64,000 nucleotides of DNA from an uncultured Dokdonella sp. (GTDB lineage: Bacteria > Pseudomonadota > Gammaproteobacteria > Xanthomonadales > Rhodanobacteraceae): NCBI GenBank assembly GCA_934526015.1, contig CAKSZY010000003.1, forward strand, positions 62,001 through 126,000. Reading direction: 5' to 3'. The notes below the pieces were generated by a model. The model worked only from the letters and a program-made list of their open reading frames with translations. It had not been told where the DNA came from and did not search any database. Positions 29,161 through 40,140 of this stretch are shown one piece after another. The translations under genes and the position numbers were made by a program. Positions within the stretch are counted from its first letter, which is position 1; each line of letters begins with the position of its first letter.

Positions 29161-30329
29161 GTACGGACGTGCTCGACCTGCGCCTCAAGTGGATCGTGCT
29201 GGCGGCCGTCATCGGTGCGCTGCTGTGGGTGCTCGGGCCGTCGCTGACCCCGTTCATCATCGCCGGCCTGTTCGCCTACCTGTTCAACCCGCTGATCGAG
29301 CGGCTGGAGAAGCGCCGCGTCCCGCGCGCCCTCAGCGTCAGCCTGCTGTTCCTCGTCATGACCCTGGCCCTGGTCGGCTTCGTGCTCGTGCTGATCCCGT
29401 TCATCGAGAACCAGATCAGCAATTTCCTGCGCCAGCTGCCGAACTGGGTCGACTGGGCGCAGGGGGTCGCCGCGCCATGGATCGAGGCCCATCTCGGCTT
29501 CAGCCTCGGCTCGGTCGACGCCCAGCAGCTGATCGGCCTGCTGCAGGGCCACTGGCAGCAGGCCGGCGGCTTCGCCACCAACCTGATCGCCAAGGTCTCC
29601 AAGTCGGGCTTTGCCCTTGTCGGCTGGACGTTGAACCTGGTCATCATCCCGGTCGCCGCGTTCTACCTGCTGCGCGACTGGAACATCGTCGTCGAACGCA
29701 TGCATGCGCTGGTCCCGCGCAGCATCGAGCCGGTGGTCGTGCGCCTCGTGCGCGAGTCCGACGAGACCCTCGGCGGTTTCCTGCGTGGCCAGCTCAGCGT
29801 GATGATCGTGCTCGGCATCATCTACGGCGTCGGCCTGTGGGCGGTCGGCATCAGCGTCGGCCCGTTGATCGGCATGATCGCCGGACTGATCAGTTTCGTG
29901 CCCTACCTCGGTGCGATCGTCGGCGTGATGATGGGCGTGGTTGCCGCACTCGTGCAGTACCAGGACTGGTACCACGTCATGCTGGTGCTGGTCGTGTTCG
30001 CGGTCGGCCAGACCCTGGAAGGCTACGTGCTGGTGCCGAAACTGGTCGGCGACAAGATCGGCCTGCACCCGGTCGCGGTGATGTTCGCCATCCTCGCCGG
30101 CGGCGAGTTGTTCGGCTTCATCGGCGTGCTGGCCGCGCTGCCGGTGGCGGCGGTGGTCATGGTCCTGTTGCGCTATGCCTACGAGCGCTACACGCAGAGC
30201 GAGATGTACCAGGATCCGGCCGACGGCCCGCAGATCGTCGTCGCCGGCGACGTCGCCGCGGCGTCGGCCGAAGCGATCGTCGTCGTCGACCAGCGTGCAC
30301 CGCGCCAGGATGCCGATCCACGTCCATGA
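29157..30329 (+). CDS. AI-2E (PerM/YdiK)-family permease
   Basis: Membrane protein of 390 aa with about eight hydrophobic helices. Markers are LTPFIIAGLFAYLFNPLIERLEKRRVPR, IIPVAAFYLLRDW, LGGFLRGQLSVMIVLGIIYG, LISFVPYLGAIVG and LVPKLVGDKIGLHPVAVMFAILAGGELFGFIG. Relatives are putative exporters, and some members are sodium/proton antiporters. The start overlaps the previous stop, and the stop overlaps hda. Confidence 0.88.
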   Translation: MSTDVLDLRLKWIVLAAVIGALLWVLGPSLTPFIIAGLFAYLFNPLIERLEKRRVPRALSVSLLFLVMTLALVGFVLVLIPFIENQISNFLRQLPNWVDWAQGVAAPWIEAHLGFSLGSVDAQQLIGLLQGHWQQAGGFATNLIAKVSKSGFALVGWTLNLVIIPVAAFYLLRDWNIVVERMHALVPRSIEPVVVRLVRESDETLGGFLRGQLSVMIVLGIIYGVGLWAVGISVGPLIGMIAGLISFVPYLGAIVGVMMGVVAALVQYQDWYHVMLVLVVFAVGQTLEGYVLVPKLVGDKIGLHPVAVMFAILAGGELFGFIGVLAALPVAAVVMVLLRYAYERYTQSEMYQDPADGPQIVVAGDVAAASAEAIVVVDQRAPRQDADPRP

Positions 30330-31012
30330 GCGCGCAGATGCCGCTGGCCCTGCGCTGGCCGGCCCACCAGTGCTTCCAGCGCTTCGAGGCCGGCGCCAAT
30401 GCGGCCACCCTGGCCCTGGTCGAGGCGCTGGCCGAACGGCGTGGTGATGCGACCCTGTTCCTCGCCGGCCCGTCCGGCAGCGGGCGCACGCACCTGCTCG
30501 TCGCCGCCTGTGCGGCGGCCGGCGCACGCGGTGATCGCGCCCAGTATCTCGACCTTGCCCGCCAGGGCGGCGCGGCGATCCGCAGCTTCCACGGCAGCGA
30601 CCTGCTCGCGCTCGACAACCTCGGCGCGATTGCCGGCGACGGCGAAGCCGAGCATGCCTTGTTCGACCTGCACAACCGCGCCCGCGCCGACGGAGCGCGA
30701 CTGCTGGCGGCGGCCGACGCGCCGCCGGCGCGCCTCGGCATCGGCCTGCCCGATCTGCTCTCGCGGCTGTCTGCATTCACCCAGGCCGCGCTTCAGCCGC
30801 TCGACGAAGCGCGGCGCCGCGAGGTCCTGCGAAGCGAGGCGGAGCGCCGCGGCATCGGTCTCGACGACGCGGTCGTCGACTGGCTGTTCGCCCATCACGC
30901 CCGCGACCTCGGCTCGCTGATGCGTCTGCTCGAACGCATCGACCAGGCCGCGCTCGCCGCGCGCCGGCGGGTGACCGTGCCGTTCCTGCGCGATCTGCTT
31001 GTCGAGGGTTGA
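30326..31012 (+). CDS. hda: DnaA regulatory inactivator Hda
   Basis: AAA+ protein of 228 aa that works with the beta clamp to hydrolyse DnaA-ATP and so limits re-initiation. The N-terminal MPLALRWPAHQCFQRF includes the Gln-Leu type clamp-binding region (QMPLAL). A DnaA-like fold follows, with a P-loop GPSGSGRTHLL having Arg in place of Lys, as in Hda. The end is a DnaA-like helical lid. It overlaps the permease gene by ATGA and closes this operon. Confidence 0.9.
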   Translation: MSAQMPLALRWPAHQCFQRFEAGANAATLALVEALAERRGDATLFLAGPSGSGRTHLLVAACAAAGARGDRAQYLDLARQGGAAIRSFHGSDLLALDNLGAIAGDGEAEHALFDLHNRARADGARLLAAADAPPARLGIGLPDLLSRLSAFTQAALQPLDEARRREVLRSEAERRGIGLDDAVVDWLFAHHARDLGSLMRLLERIDQAALAARRRVTVPFLRDLLVEG

Positions 31013-31031
31013 GGTGTTTCGGGCGAAAGCC

Positions 31032-31107
31032 TGAAACACGGAGCACACGGAGCGCACCGAGAAAGCTCTTTGGAGATTCTCTTCTCCTCCGTGTGCTCCG
31101 TGTTTCA
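31032..31107. repeat. Palindromic dispersed repeat, copy 1 (downstream of hda)
   Basis: A perfect 21-bp inverted repeat: the left arm starts TGAAACACGGAGCACACG at 31032-31052, and the right arm, its exact complement, is at 31087-31107. They enclose a 34-base loop containing AAAGCTCTT. There is no open frame inside. Two related copies are at 31869 and 49098. It can fold as a strong hairpin and may end the hda transcript. Confidence 0.9.
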
Positions 31108-31187
31108 ATCTCCCGCGGTTCCAATCTTTCGCTTCCAGTCCGAGCATGCCGCGGGCAGGCGCAATCGAGGCGCCGGTGCCTCCGTGC

Positions 31188-31216
31188 TAGGATCGCCATA
31201 CACATCCAAGGTGTAT
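31188..31216 (+). promoter_or_regulatory. Probable vapBC operator and -10 region
   Basis: A short palindrome, ATACAC-ATCCAAG-GTGTAT at 31198-31216, lies just before the antitoxin start and covers its AAGG ribosome binding site. A TAGGAT hexamer at 31188-31193 could be the -10. Antitoxins of this type usually bind such a palindrome with the toxin to repress their own operon. No clear -35 is seen. Confidence 0.5.
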
Positions 31217-31221
31217 TGGTC

Positions 31222-31449
31222 ATGTCCATGAACGTTCGCACCAACATCGTGCTGGACGAAACCCTGATCCGGCGCGCGATGAAGAAGGCCGGTGTCCGCA
31301 CCAAGCGCGAAGCGGTGGAATCGGCGCTGCGTGCCTTCGTGCGCGAACCCGATGTCAGTGCATTGCTGGCGCTGCGCGGCAGCGGTGGCGTGGCGGCTGG
31401 CTACGATCCGAAAAGCGCCGCGCCGGCGGTGAAACCCAGGCCCCGGTGA
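31222..31449 (+). CDS. vapB: VapB-type antitoxin
   Basis: Antitoxin of 75 aa. The N-terminal ribbon-helix-helix-like DNA-binding part reads MNVRTNIVLDETLIRRAMKK and KREAVESALRAFV, typical of the VapB family that pairs with PIN toxins. The C-terminal tail is Pro/Lys/Ala-rich and should bind the toxin. The stop overlaps the toxin's GTG start by 4 bases. Confidence 0.88.
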   Translation: MSMNVRTNIVLDETLIRRAMKKAGVRTKREAVESALRAFVREPDVSALLALRGSGGVAAGYDPKSAAPAVKPRPR

Positions 31450-31871
31450 TTGCCGATTCTTCGGTCTGGATCGACTGGCTGCGCGGCCGTGCCCATCCGG
31501 TCGTCGAGCGGCTCGACCGGCAATTGCGTGCCGGCGACGTCCGCCTGCTGCCCATCGTGTTGCAGGAAGTGCTGCAAGGCGCGGCCACCCCGGAGCGTTT
31601 CACGGCATGGAATCGGGCCTTCGATGCCGTGCCGATGGCGCTGACGCAGGACGCCGCGAAAACCGCCGTCCTGGCCGCCGGCCTTTACGCGCGTTGCCGC
31701 TGGGCCGGGTTCACGCCGCGCAGCGCGAACGACTGCCTGATCGCGGCAAGCTGCATCGAGCTCGGCGAGCCGCTGCTGCACCTGGATCGCGACTTCGTCA
31801 CGATCGCGCGAGTGGAGCCGGGTTTGCGGATGGTTTCGGAATCCGCGACCAAAGGCAAAAGCAAAACTTGA
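31446..31871 (+). CDS. vapC: VapC-type PIN-domain ribonuclease toxin
   Basis: PIN-domain toxin of 141 aa with acidic residues at the expected places: Asp4 (IADSSVWIDWL), Glu in VLQEVLQG, Asp in SANDCLIAA and Asp in LHLDRDFVTIA. Such toxins cut specific tRNA or rRNA loops. The GTG start overlaps the antitoxin stop. The stop codon itself is the first three bases of the second palindromic repeat. Confidence 0.9.
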   Translation: MIADSSVWIDWLRGRAHPVVERLDRQLRAGDVRLLPIVLQEVLQGAATPERFTAWNRAFDAVPMALTQDAAKTAVLAAGLYARCRWAGFTPRSANDCLIAASCIELGEPLLHLDRDFVTIARVEPGLRMVSESATKGKSKT

Positions 31872-31942
31872 AACACGGAGCACACGGAGCACACCGGGAA
31901 AAAGCTCTTGAACAGGTTGCTTCTCCGTGCGCTCCGTGTTTC
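31869..31942. repeat. Palindromic dispersed repeat, copy 2 (downstream of vapC)
   Basis: Arms at 31869-31889 and 31923-31942 pair with one mismatch (CACACGG against CGCACGG). The loop holds AAAAAGCTCTTG, as in copy 1. It overlaps the vapC stop codon and lies between convergent vapC and murU, where its hairpin could end transcription from both sides. Confidence 0.9.
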
Positions 31943-31965
31943 GGATTCTTCTTCATCGCTCCACG

Positions 31966-32685
31966 TCAGGGAGAACCGGCCAGCGCGGCGTCGAGTTCGG
32001 CGAGGCGCTGCGGCGTGCCGACATCGGTCCAGCGTCCGCGGTGGTGTTCGCCGCTGACCGCGCCGCGCCGCATCGCCGCACGCAGCAGGTGGACGAGGGC
32101 GAAGCGCGGCGGCCGCGTGCCGTCCCATGCCGCGCCGGCGGCGGCGAGGTCGTCCTGCCAGTGGTCGAGCAGGGCGGGGCGATACACGCCGATGCCGGCA
32201 TAGGTCAGGCGCGGCGCGCCTTCGGCATGCACGCCAGCGTCCGCGTCGAGCCGGAAGTCGCCGTGCGGATGCTGGGGCGGGTTGTCGACGAGGACGAGGT
32301 GGGCGACGCCCGCGGGCTCGGTCGGCAGGTGCGCGAAGTCGAAATCGGTCCAGACGTCGCCGTTGACCACCGCGAACGGCGCGCCGTCGAAGTGCCCGAG
32401 CGCATGCAGCATGCCGCCGCCGGTTTCCAGCGGTTCGTCGCCTTCGTGGCTGTAACGCAGGCGCAGGCCCCAGCGCGAACCGTCGCCGAGCGCGGCCGGG
32501 AACTGCGTGGCCAGGTGCGCGGTGTTGATGACGACTTCGTCGAAGCCGGCCGCCGCGAGTTTCTCCAGATGCCATTCGACCAGGCGGCGTCCACCGGCTT
32601 CGAGCAGCGGCTTCGGCACCCGGTCGGTCAACGGCCGCATGCGTTCGCCGCGACCGGCGGCGAAGACCAGGGCGCGGCGGATCAC
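31966..32685 (-). CDS. murU: N-acetylmuramate alpha-1-phosphate uridylyltransferase
   Basis: Nucleotidyltransferase of 239 aa. The N-terminal pyrophosphorylase motif reads FAAGRGERMRPLTDRVPKPLL, with VNGDVWTDFDF as the metal site. In the MurU route it couples MurNAc-1-phosphate to UTP, recycling peptidoglycan and bypassing MurA. It is assigned as murU because it overlaps the amgK-like kinase gene by 4 bases. Confidence 0.88.
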   Translation of the reverse strand: MIRRALVFAAGRGERMRPLTDRVPKPLLEAGGRRLVEWHLEKLAAAGFDEVVINTAHLATQFPAALGDGSRWGLRLRYSHEGDEPLETGGGMLHALGHFDGAPFAVVNGDVWTDFDFAHLPTEPAGVAHLVLVDNPPQHPHGDFRLDADAGVHAEGAPRLTYAGIGVYRPALLDHWQDDLAAAGAAWDGTRPPRFALVHLLRAAMRRGAVSGEHHRGRWTDVGTPQRLAELDAALAGSP

Positions 32686-33683
32686 GGCGGTGTTCCGGCC
32701 GCGGCGATGCGCACGAGCAGGGCGGTGAAGTCGTCGAGTTCCGGATAGCGCGGCAGCACCTCGGCCAGATAGGCGAAGAAGCGCGGCACGTCCTCGACGT
32801 AGTGCGCCTTGCCGTCGCGGTGTTTGAGCCGCGCGAAGATGCCGATCACCTTGAGGTGGCGCTGCATGCCGATCCAGTCGAGGTCGCGGCGGAACCGCGG
32901 CCAGTCCGGCACCGGCAATCCGGCGCTGCCGGCGCGCTGCCAGTAGCGCTGCAGCCAGGCATCGGCCTGCCCGTCGGGCCAGCTGCGGAAGGCGTCCTTG
33001 ACCAGGCTGAGCGGGTCGTAGGCGATCGGTCCGGCGACCGCATCCTGGAAGTCGAGCACGCCGAGGCGGCTGGCCGGGGAGCGGTGTTCGCCTCCCATCA
33101 GGTTGCGCGGCATGTAATCGCGGTGGACGAACACGCGCGGCTGCGCCAGCGCGGCGTCGACCAGGCGCGCACGCGCGTCCTGCCAGATCGCCCGATCCCC
33201 GCCGTCGAGACGGATGCCGCGATGGCGCGCCAGATACCAGTCCGGGAACAGGTCGAGTTCGCGTTCGAGCAGGTCGGCATCATAGGCCGGCAGCCAGTCG
33301 GGGACGGCGATGCCCTGCATCCGCACGAGGGTCTCGATCGCGGCCTCGAACAGCGGTTGCGGGTCGGCGCCGGCGTCGATGGCCTGCAGCATGGTGTGCG
33401 TGCCGAGATCCTCCAGCAGCAGGAAACCCTGCCCGGTGTCGCTGGCGTGGACCTCGGGAACCTTGATCCCGCCCTCGCGCAGCAGCGCGCCCACGGCGAG
33501 GAAGGCCGCCAGGTCGTTGTGCGCCGGCGGTGCGTCCATGATGATGAAGCTGCGGCCGCCGGCAACGGCCCGCCAGTAGCTGCGCATGCCGGCGTCGGCC
33601 GAGGCGTGATCGAGGGTGAAATCGCGGGTGCCGAGGCTGCGGGCGAGCCAGTCCTCGAGCGAATGGCGGCGGTTGGTCGGCAT
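32682..33683 (-). CDS. amgK: Anomeric MurNAc/GlcNAc kinase
   Basis: Aminoglycoside-phosphotransferase-fold kinase of 333 aa. Catalytic VHRDYMPRNLMGG and metal-binding GVLDFQDAVAGPIAYDPLSLVKD are present. AmgK phosphorylates MurNAc at the anomeric position, feeding MurU. It is the first gene of the pair, divergent from the suf operon. Confidence 0.88.
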   Translation of the reverse strand: MPTNRRHSLEDWLARSLGTRDFTLDHASADAGMRSYWRAVAGGRSFIIMDAPPAHNDLAAFLAVGALLREGGIKVPEVHASDTGQGFLLLEDLGTHTMLQAIDAGADPQPLFEAAIETLVRMQGIAVPDWLPAYDADLLERELDLFPDWYLARHRGIRLDGGDRAIWQDARARLVDAALAQPRVFVHRDYMPRNLMGGEHRSPASRLGVLDFQDAVAGPIAYDPLSLVKDAFRSWPDGQADAWLQRYWQRAGSAGLPVPDWPRFRRDLDWIGMQRHLKVIGIFARLKHRDGKAHYVEDVPRFFAYLAEVLPRYPELDDFTALLVRIAAAGTPP

Positions 33684-33751
33684 GGTCGCGGTGGCACGAT
33701 CGGAGAGCGGGCAGTGTACGCGACGTGCTGCCGCATCCCGGCCGACACGAC

Positions 33752-33780
33752 TTGCCGCGGCCCGCGCGAATCAGTACCAT
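33752..33780 (+). promoter_or_regulatory. Candidate sigma-70 promoter of the suf operon
   Basis: TTGCCG (33752-33757) and TACCAT (33775-33780) are separated by exactly 17 bases and lie 31 bases before the Rrf2 regulator start. This spot would also suit autoregulation by the Rrf2 protein, but no operator was identified with confidence. Confidence 0.45.
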
Positions 33781-33810
33781 TTCAGTCCTCAATCGAGCCC
33801 CGGCCTGCCC

Positions 33811-34257
33811 ATGCTTCGCGTCAGCAAGCTCACCGACTACGCCACCGTCGTCATGACCTGCCTTGCCGGCGGCGGCGACGAGGTGGTCAGCGCGCAGGCC
33901 CTGGCCGAGCGTGCGCGACTCGAGCTGCCGACCGTCAGCAAGCTGCTCAAGCAGCTCGCCCAGGCCGGACTGGTCGTCTCGTTCCGCGGCGCCAACGGCG
34001 GCTACCGCCTCGCGCGCAGCCCGCAGGCGATCACGGTTGCCGAGATCGTCACCGCCATGGAGGGACCGATCGGCATGACCGAGTGCAGCGTGCACCACGG
34101 CCAGTGCGGTCACGAAGCCCATTGCGGCGTGCGCGTGAACTGGCAGCGCATCAGCCATGCAATCAGCACCGCGCTCGACAGCGTCACCCTGGCCGACATG
34201 GTCAAACCACCCCCGCGGTCCGGCGCGACGATCCCGTTGCGCGTCGCCGTCACCTGA
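33811..34257 (+). CDS. Rrf2-family iron-sulfur regulator of the suf operon
   Basis: Rrf2 regulator of 148 aa. The winged helix has LTDYATVVMTCLA and ELPTVSKLLKQLAQAGLVVSFRGANGGYRLAR. Three Cys at 92, 99 and 105 match the IscR-like [2Fe-2S] ligand set (ECSVHHGQCGHEAHC). It most likely senses cluster status and represses or activates the Suf genes that follow. The stop lies 15 bases before the sufB start. Confidence 0.9.
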   Translation: MLRVSKLTDYATVVMTCLAGGGDEVVSAQALAERARLELPTVSKLLKQLAQAGLVVSFRGANGGYRLARSPQAITVAEIVTAMEGPIGMTECSVHHGQCGHEAHCGVRVNWQRISHAISTALDSVTLADMVKPPPRSGATIPLRVAVT

Positions 34258-34272
34258 ATGCGAAGGCAGCCG

Positions 34273-35759
<1,487 letters not shown>

Positions 35760-35763
<4 letters not shown>

Positions 35764-36101
35764 ACTGGAAACCCGGACAGCGCGAAGCCTTCGCCGCCGA
35801 ACTCGAGGCTGCGCGGAATGCGCAGGCCGAGGGCCATGCGGCGGTCGCCTTCGCCCGCCTCGAGCGCGCCCACATCCTCGGCCAGCGCAGCACGTTCGCG
35901 CACCTGCGCGTGCACTGGCTGATGTTCGTGCACGGACTTCGCCACCGCGACCTGCGCGAGGTCGCCGGCCAGCTGCCGCGCATGCTCGCCGCGCTGGTCA
36001 AGACCCTGGTGTGGGTGCCGAAGGGCAACACCGGCGGCGCGCGCGTGAGTGCGTTCGCGTCGATGCCGATTCCCGACGACCTTCGCCGCTACCTCGATTG
36101 A
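35760..36101 (+). CDS. DUF3703 domain-containing protein
   Basis: Small protein of 113 aa. It begins [22 protein letters not shown], then [28 protein letters not shown] and [18 protein letters not shown], matching DUF3703. It is mostly helical with no signal peptide; the conserved His residues could bind a metal. The start is inside the sufB stop, so it is coupled to Fe-S assembly. Function unknown. Confidence 0.82.
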
Positions 36102-36165
36102 ACCGCGGGCGCGCCGCGGGCGCCCCGCCAACGGCCGTGACAGGCCCATTGCAGAACACGACATC

Positions 36166-36926
<761 letters not shown>

Positions 36927-36927
<1 letters not shown>

Positions 36928-38225
36928 TGTCCGAGCCCTTGCTCGAATCGCTGCTGGAGTCGCCGCCGGCGCCCGGGCCGGACTGGCTTGGCGCGCTGCG
37001 CGGGCATGCGCGCGCGCAGCTGGAACGCGACGGCCTGCCGGGTCCGCGCAACGAGGCCTGGAAGTACACCCCCCTGCGCGCGCTGGCGCGACGTCGCTAT
37101 GCGAACCACGACGCCGCCGCGTCCAGCCGTGCCGTCGATGCCGGAGCGCTGGACCTGCCGGGTCTCGATGGCGCGCGCCTGGTGTTCGTCAACGGCGTGT
37201 ATCGCGCCGACCTGTCACGCCTGCCGGTCGCCGCCGGCATCAGCGTCGAACCGATCGCGCCGCTGCTCGCCGGCGCCGCCGATGGCCTGCGCACCGCCTT
37301 CGCCGATCCGTTCGACGCACCCGGGCAGGCGTTCGCCCGCCTCAACACGGCGCTGGCGAACGATGGCCTGGTCGTGCGCGTCGCCGCCGGCACGCGGGTC
37401 GAGGAACGCCTGCATCTGCTGATGTTCGCGGCCGGTGCCGAAGCGCTGGCGTGGAACCTGCGCATCGTCGTCGAGCTCGGTGCCGGCAGTGCGCTGACCC
37501 TGGTCGAGCATCACGCCGGGGACGCGGACGAAGTGCATCTCGGCAACATCGTCAGCCAGTACGTGCTGGCGCCGGGTTCGCGCCTCGACCTGCTGCAGCT
37601 GCAGGCGGCCGCGGAAACCTCCACCCGCATCCGCCGCAGCGCCTTCACCCTCGATGCCGATGCGGTGCTCGCGTTGCGCACGCTCGAACTCGGCAGCGCG
37701 CTTGCCCGCCATGACCTCGTCGTCCATCTCGATGGCGATCGCGCCAGCTGCACCTCGCGCGGCGTGTTCGCGGCGCGCGACCGGCAGCATCTCGACACCC
37801 ATATCGACGTGCGCCACCGCGCGCGCGACACCGCCTGCGACCTCGTCTGGCGCGGCGTCGCCGGCGGCCGCTCGCGCGGCATCCTGCACGGCGCGATCAC
37901 CGTCGAGGCCGGCGCCGACGGCACCGATGCGAGCCTCGACACCAAGAACCTGCTGTTGTCGGCGCAGGCCGAGATCGACGCCCAGCCGGTGCTCGAGATC
38001 CATGCCGACGAGGTCAAGGCCGCGCACGGCGCGACGGTCGGCCAGCTCGATGAGCAGGCCCTGTTCTATTTGCGCACGCGTGGCCTGGCGGAAGCCGAGG
38101 CGCGCTCGCTGCTGACCTTGGCCTTCTGCCGCAGCACCGTCGATTCGCTCGAGAATGCGGCCCTGCGCGATCACATCGACGCGCTCCTGCTCGAACGCCT
38201 GCCGGCGCAGGAGGAAGCGGCATGA
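36927..38225 (+). CDS. sufD: Fe-S cluster assembly protein SufD
   Basis: Protein of 432 aa, the SufB paralogue of the SufBC2D complex. Markers are GPRNEAWKYTPLRAL, ARDTACDLVWRGVAGGRSRGILHG, DASLDTKNLLLSAQAEIDAQPVLEIHADEVKAAHGATVGQLDEQALFYLRTRG. The start at 36927 follows the SufC stop by TGATG. It helps take up iron and drives SufC dimerisation. Confidence 0.94.
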
Positions 38226-39448
38226 GCGAGGCGCTCGACATCGCGCGCATCCGCGCCGGTTTCCCCCTGCTTGCGCGCAGCGTGCACGGCAAGCCGCTGG
38301 TGTACTTCGACAATGCCAACACCGCGCAGAAGCCGGCGAGCGTGATCGAGGCGGTCGACCGCTTCTATCGGCACAGCAATGCCAATGTCTCGCGCGCCGT
38401 GCACACCCTCGGCGAGGAGGCGACCACGGCCTACGAGGCCGCGCGCGACCGCCTTGCGCGCTTCATCAACGCCCCGTCGCGCGACGAGGTGGTCCTCACC
38501 TCGGGCACCACCCAGGCGATCAACCTCGTCGCCTGGAGCTACGCGCTGCCGCGGCTGGCCGCGGGCGACGAGATCCTCGTCACCCGCATGGAACACCATG
38601 CCAACATCGTGCCCTGGCAGCTGGTCGCCGAACGCACCGGCGCCAAGGTCGTGCCGGCGCCGATCAACCAGGCCGGCGAACTGATCGTCGAGGAGTTCGT
38701 CGCCCGCCTGTCGCCGCGGGTGAAGCTGGCCGCGGTCACCCACGTGTCCAACGTCCTCGGCACGGTCAACCCGGTTGCCACGCTGGCGCGCGAGTGCCGC
38801 CGGCATGGCGTGCCGCTGCTCGTCGACGGCTCGCAGGCCGCGCCGCATCTGGCCATCGACGTGCGTGCGCTGGGCTGCGATTTCTACGCCTTGACCGGGC
38901 ACAAGCTGTTCGGCCCGACCGGGACCGGCCTGCTGTGGGCAAAGGGCGCCCATCTGCAATCGATGCCGCCGTTCTTCGGCGGCGGCGAGATGATCCGCGA
39001 GGTGCGCTTCGAGGGCACCACCTTCGCCGAACCGCCGCACCGCTTCGAGGCCGGCACGCCGAACATCGCCGGGTTCGTCGGACTCGGTGCCGCCATCGAG
39101 CATGTCGAGTCGATCGGCATCGAACGCATCGCCGCGCGCGAGCGCGAACTGCTCGAGCACGCGCAGGCCGCCTTGCGCGAAGTGCCGGGTCTGCGCTTCT
39201 TCGGCGAGGCGCCCGGCAAGGCGCCGGTGATCTCGTTCCTGGTCGACGGCGCGCATGCACACGATCTCGCCACCCTGCTCGATCACGAGGGCATCGCCGT
39301 GCGCTCGGGTCATCACTGCGCGCATCCGCTGATGCAGTTCTACGGCGTGCCGGCGACGCTGCGGGCGTCGCTGGCCTACTACAACACGCACGAGGAAATC
39401 GACCGCTTCGTCGCGGCGCTGCTTCGCGTGCGCAGCCTGCTCGGCTGA
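38222..39448 (+). CDS. sufS: Cysteine desulfurase SufS
   Basis: PLP-dependent desulfurase of 408 aa providing sulfur for the clusters. The PLP Lys is at 228 (LTGHKLFGPTG) and the persulfide Cys at 366 (RSGHHCAHPLMQF), as in group II desulfurases. These normally need a SufE or SufU partner, and none is in this operon. The start overlaps sufD by 4 bases. Confidence 0.95.
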   Translation: MSEALDIARIRAGFPLLARSVHGKPLVYFDNANTAQKPASVIEAVDRFYRHSNANVSRAVHTLGEEATTAYEAARDRLARFINAPSRDEVVLTSGTTQAINLVAWSYALPRLAAGDEILVTRMEHHANIVPWQLVAERTGAKVVPAPINQAGELIVEEFVARLSPRVKLAAVTHVSNVLGTVNPVATLARECRRHGVPLLVDGSQAAPHLAIDVRALGCDFYALTGHKLFGPTGTGLLWAKGAHLQSMPPFFGGGEMIREVRFEGTTFAEPPHRFEAGTPNIAGFVGLGAAIEHVESIGIERIAARERELLEHAQAALREVPGLRFFGEAPGKAPVISFLVDGAHAHDLATLLDHEGIAVRSGHHCAHPLMQFYGVPATLRASLAYYNTHEEIDRFVAALLRVRSLLG

Positions 39449-39452
39449 GCGC

Positions 39453-39980
39453 ATGGCCGATCCCCGTTTCTCGTTCGCCGGCAGCGAGCACGTCCCGGCA
39501 CTGGTCGATCTGGTCGAATCGGCCTATCGCGGCGACGCCAGCCGCCAGGGCTGGACCACCGAAGCCGATCTGCTCGACGGCCAGCGCATCGATCCGGGCG
39601 GTCTCGAAGCGCTGATCGCCGATCCGCTGGCCCGCGTGCTGCTGGCACACGAGGACGACGTCCTGCTCGGCTGCTGCGAACTGCGGCGCGAGGGCAACGT
39701 CGCCTATTTCGGCATGTTCTCGGTACGCCCCGGCCGACAGGGCAACGGGCTTGGCAGCCGCCTGCTCGGCGAAGCCGAACGCATCGCCGCCGATGACTGG
39801 CAGTGCCACGGCATGCGCATGACCGTCATCGACGTCCGCGAGGAACTGATTGCCTGGTACCTGCGTCGTGGCTACCGGCGCACCGGCGAGCACCGGCCGT
39901 TTCCCTACGGCGACGCGCGCTTCGGCATTCCCAAGCGCGACGACCTCCGCTTCGAGGTGCTTTACAAACCTTTGCGCTGA
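39453..39980 (+). CDS. GNAT-family N-acetyltransferase
   Basis: Acetyltransferase of 175 aa. The acetyl-CoA loop lies in MFSVRPGRQGNGLGSRLLGEAER, with a C-terminal VREELIAWYLRRGYRRTGE. It follows sufS by 4 bases and may ride in the same operon. The substrate is unknown. Confidence 0.85.
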   Translation: MADPRFSFAGSEHVPALVDLVESAYRGDASRQGWTTEADLLDGQRIDPGGLEALIADPLARVLLAHEDDVLLGCCELRREGNVAYFGMFSVRPGRQGNGLGSRLLGEAERIAADDWQCHGMRMTVIDVREELIAWYLRRGYRRTGEHRPFPYGDARFGIPKRDDLRFEVLYKPLR

Positions 39981-40087
39981 AAGCGTGGAGTGCCGCGTGG
40001 GCGCGATCGACGCGCCGGAGCGGTGATTGCGCACGATTGCGGGGTTCGCGGCCGGGTCGTTCGGACGTCCGCACGGCGCACATGCAA

Positions 40088-40117
40088 TTGCGAACGATTC
40101 GCATCTTGTGCTGTAAT
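40088..40117 (+). promoter_or_regulatory. Promoter with Fur-box-like operator ahead of the PepSY/ApbE operon
   Basis: TTGCGA (40088-40093) and TGTAAT (40112-40117) form a candidate promoter with an 18-base spacer. Overlapping its -35 is a perfect palindrome, TGCGAA-CGA-TTCGCA (40089-40103), inside ATTGCGAACGATTCGCAT. This closely resembles the AATGCGAATNATTCGCATT form of the Fur box. Transcription would begin shortly before the GTG start at 40141. Confidence 0.6.
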
Positions 40118-40140
40118 CGCCGCGTTCGAGGCAGGAAACC

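Noticed and set aside
38222..39980. Looking for sufE, sufA or sufT at the end of the suf operon
   Set aside because: The gene after sufS is a GNAT acetyltransferase with an acetyl-CoA loop, not a sulfur-transfer protein.
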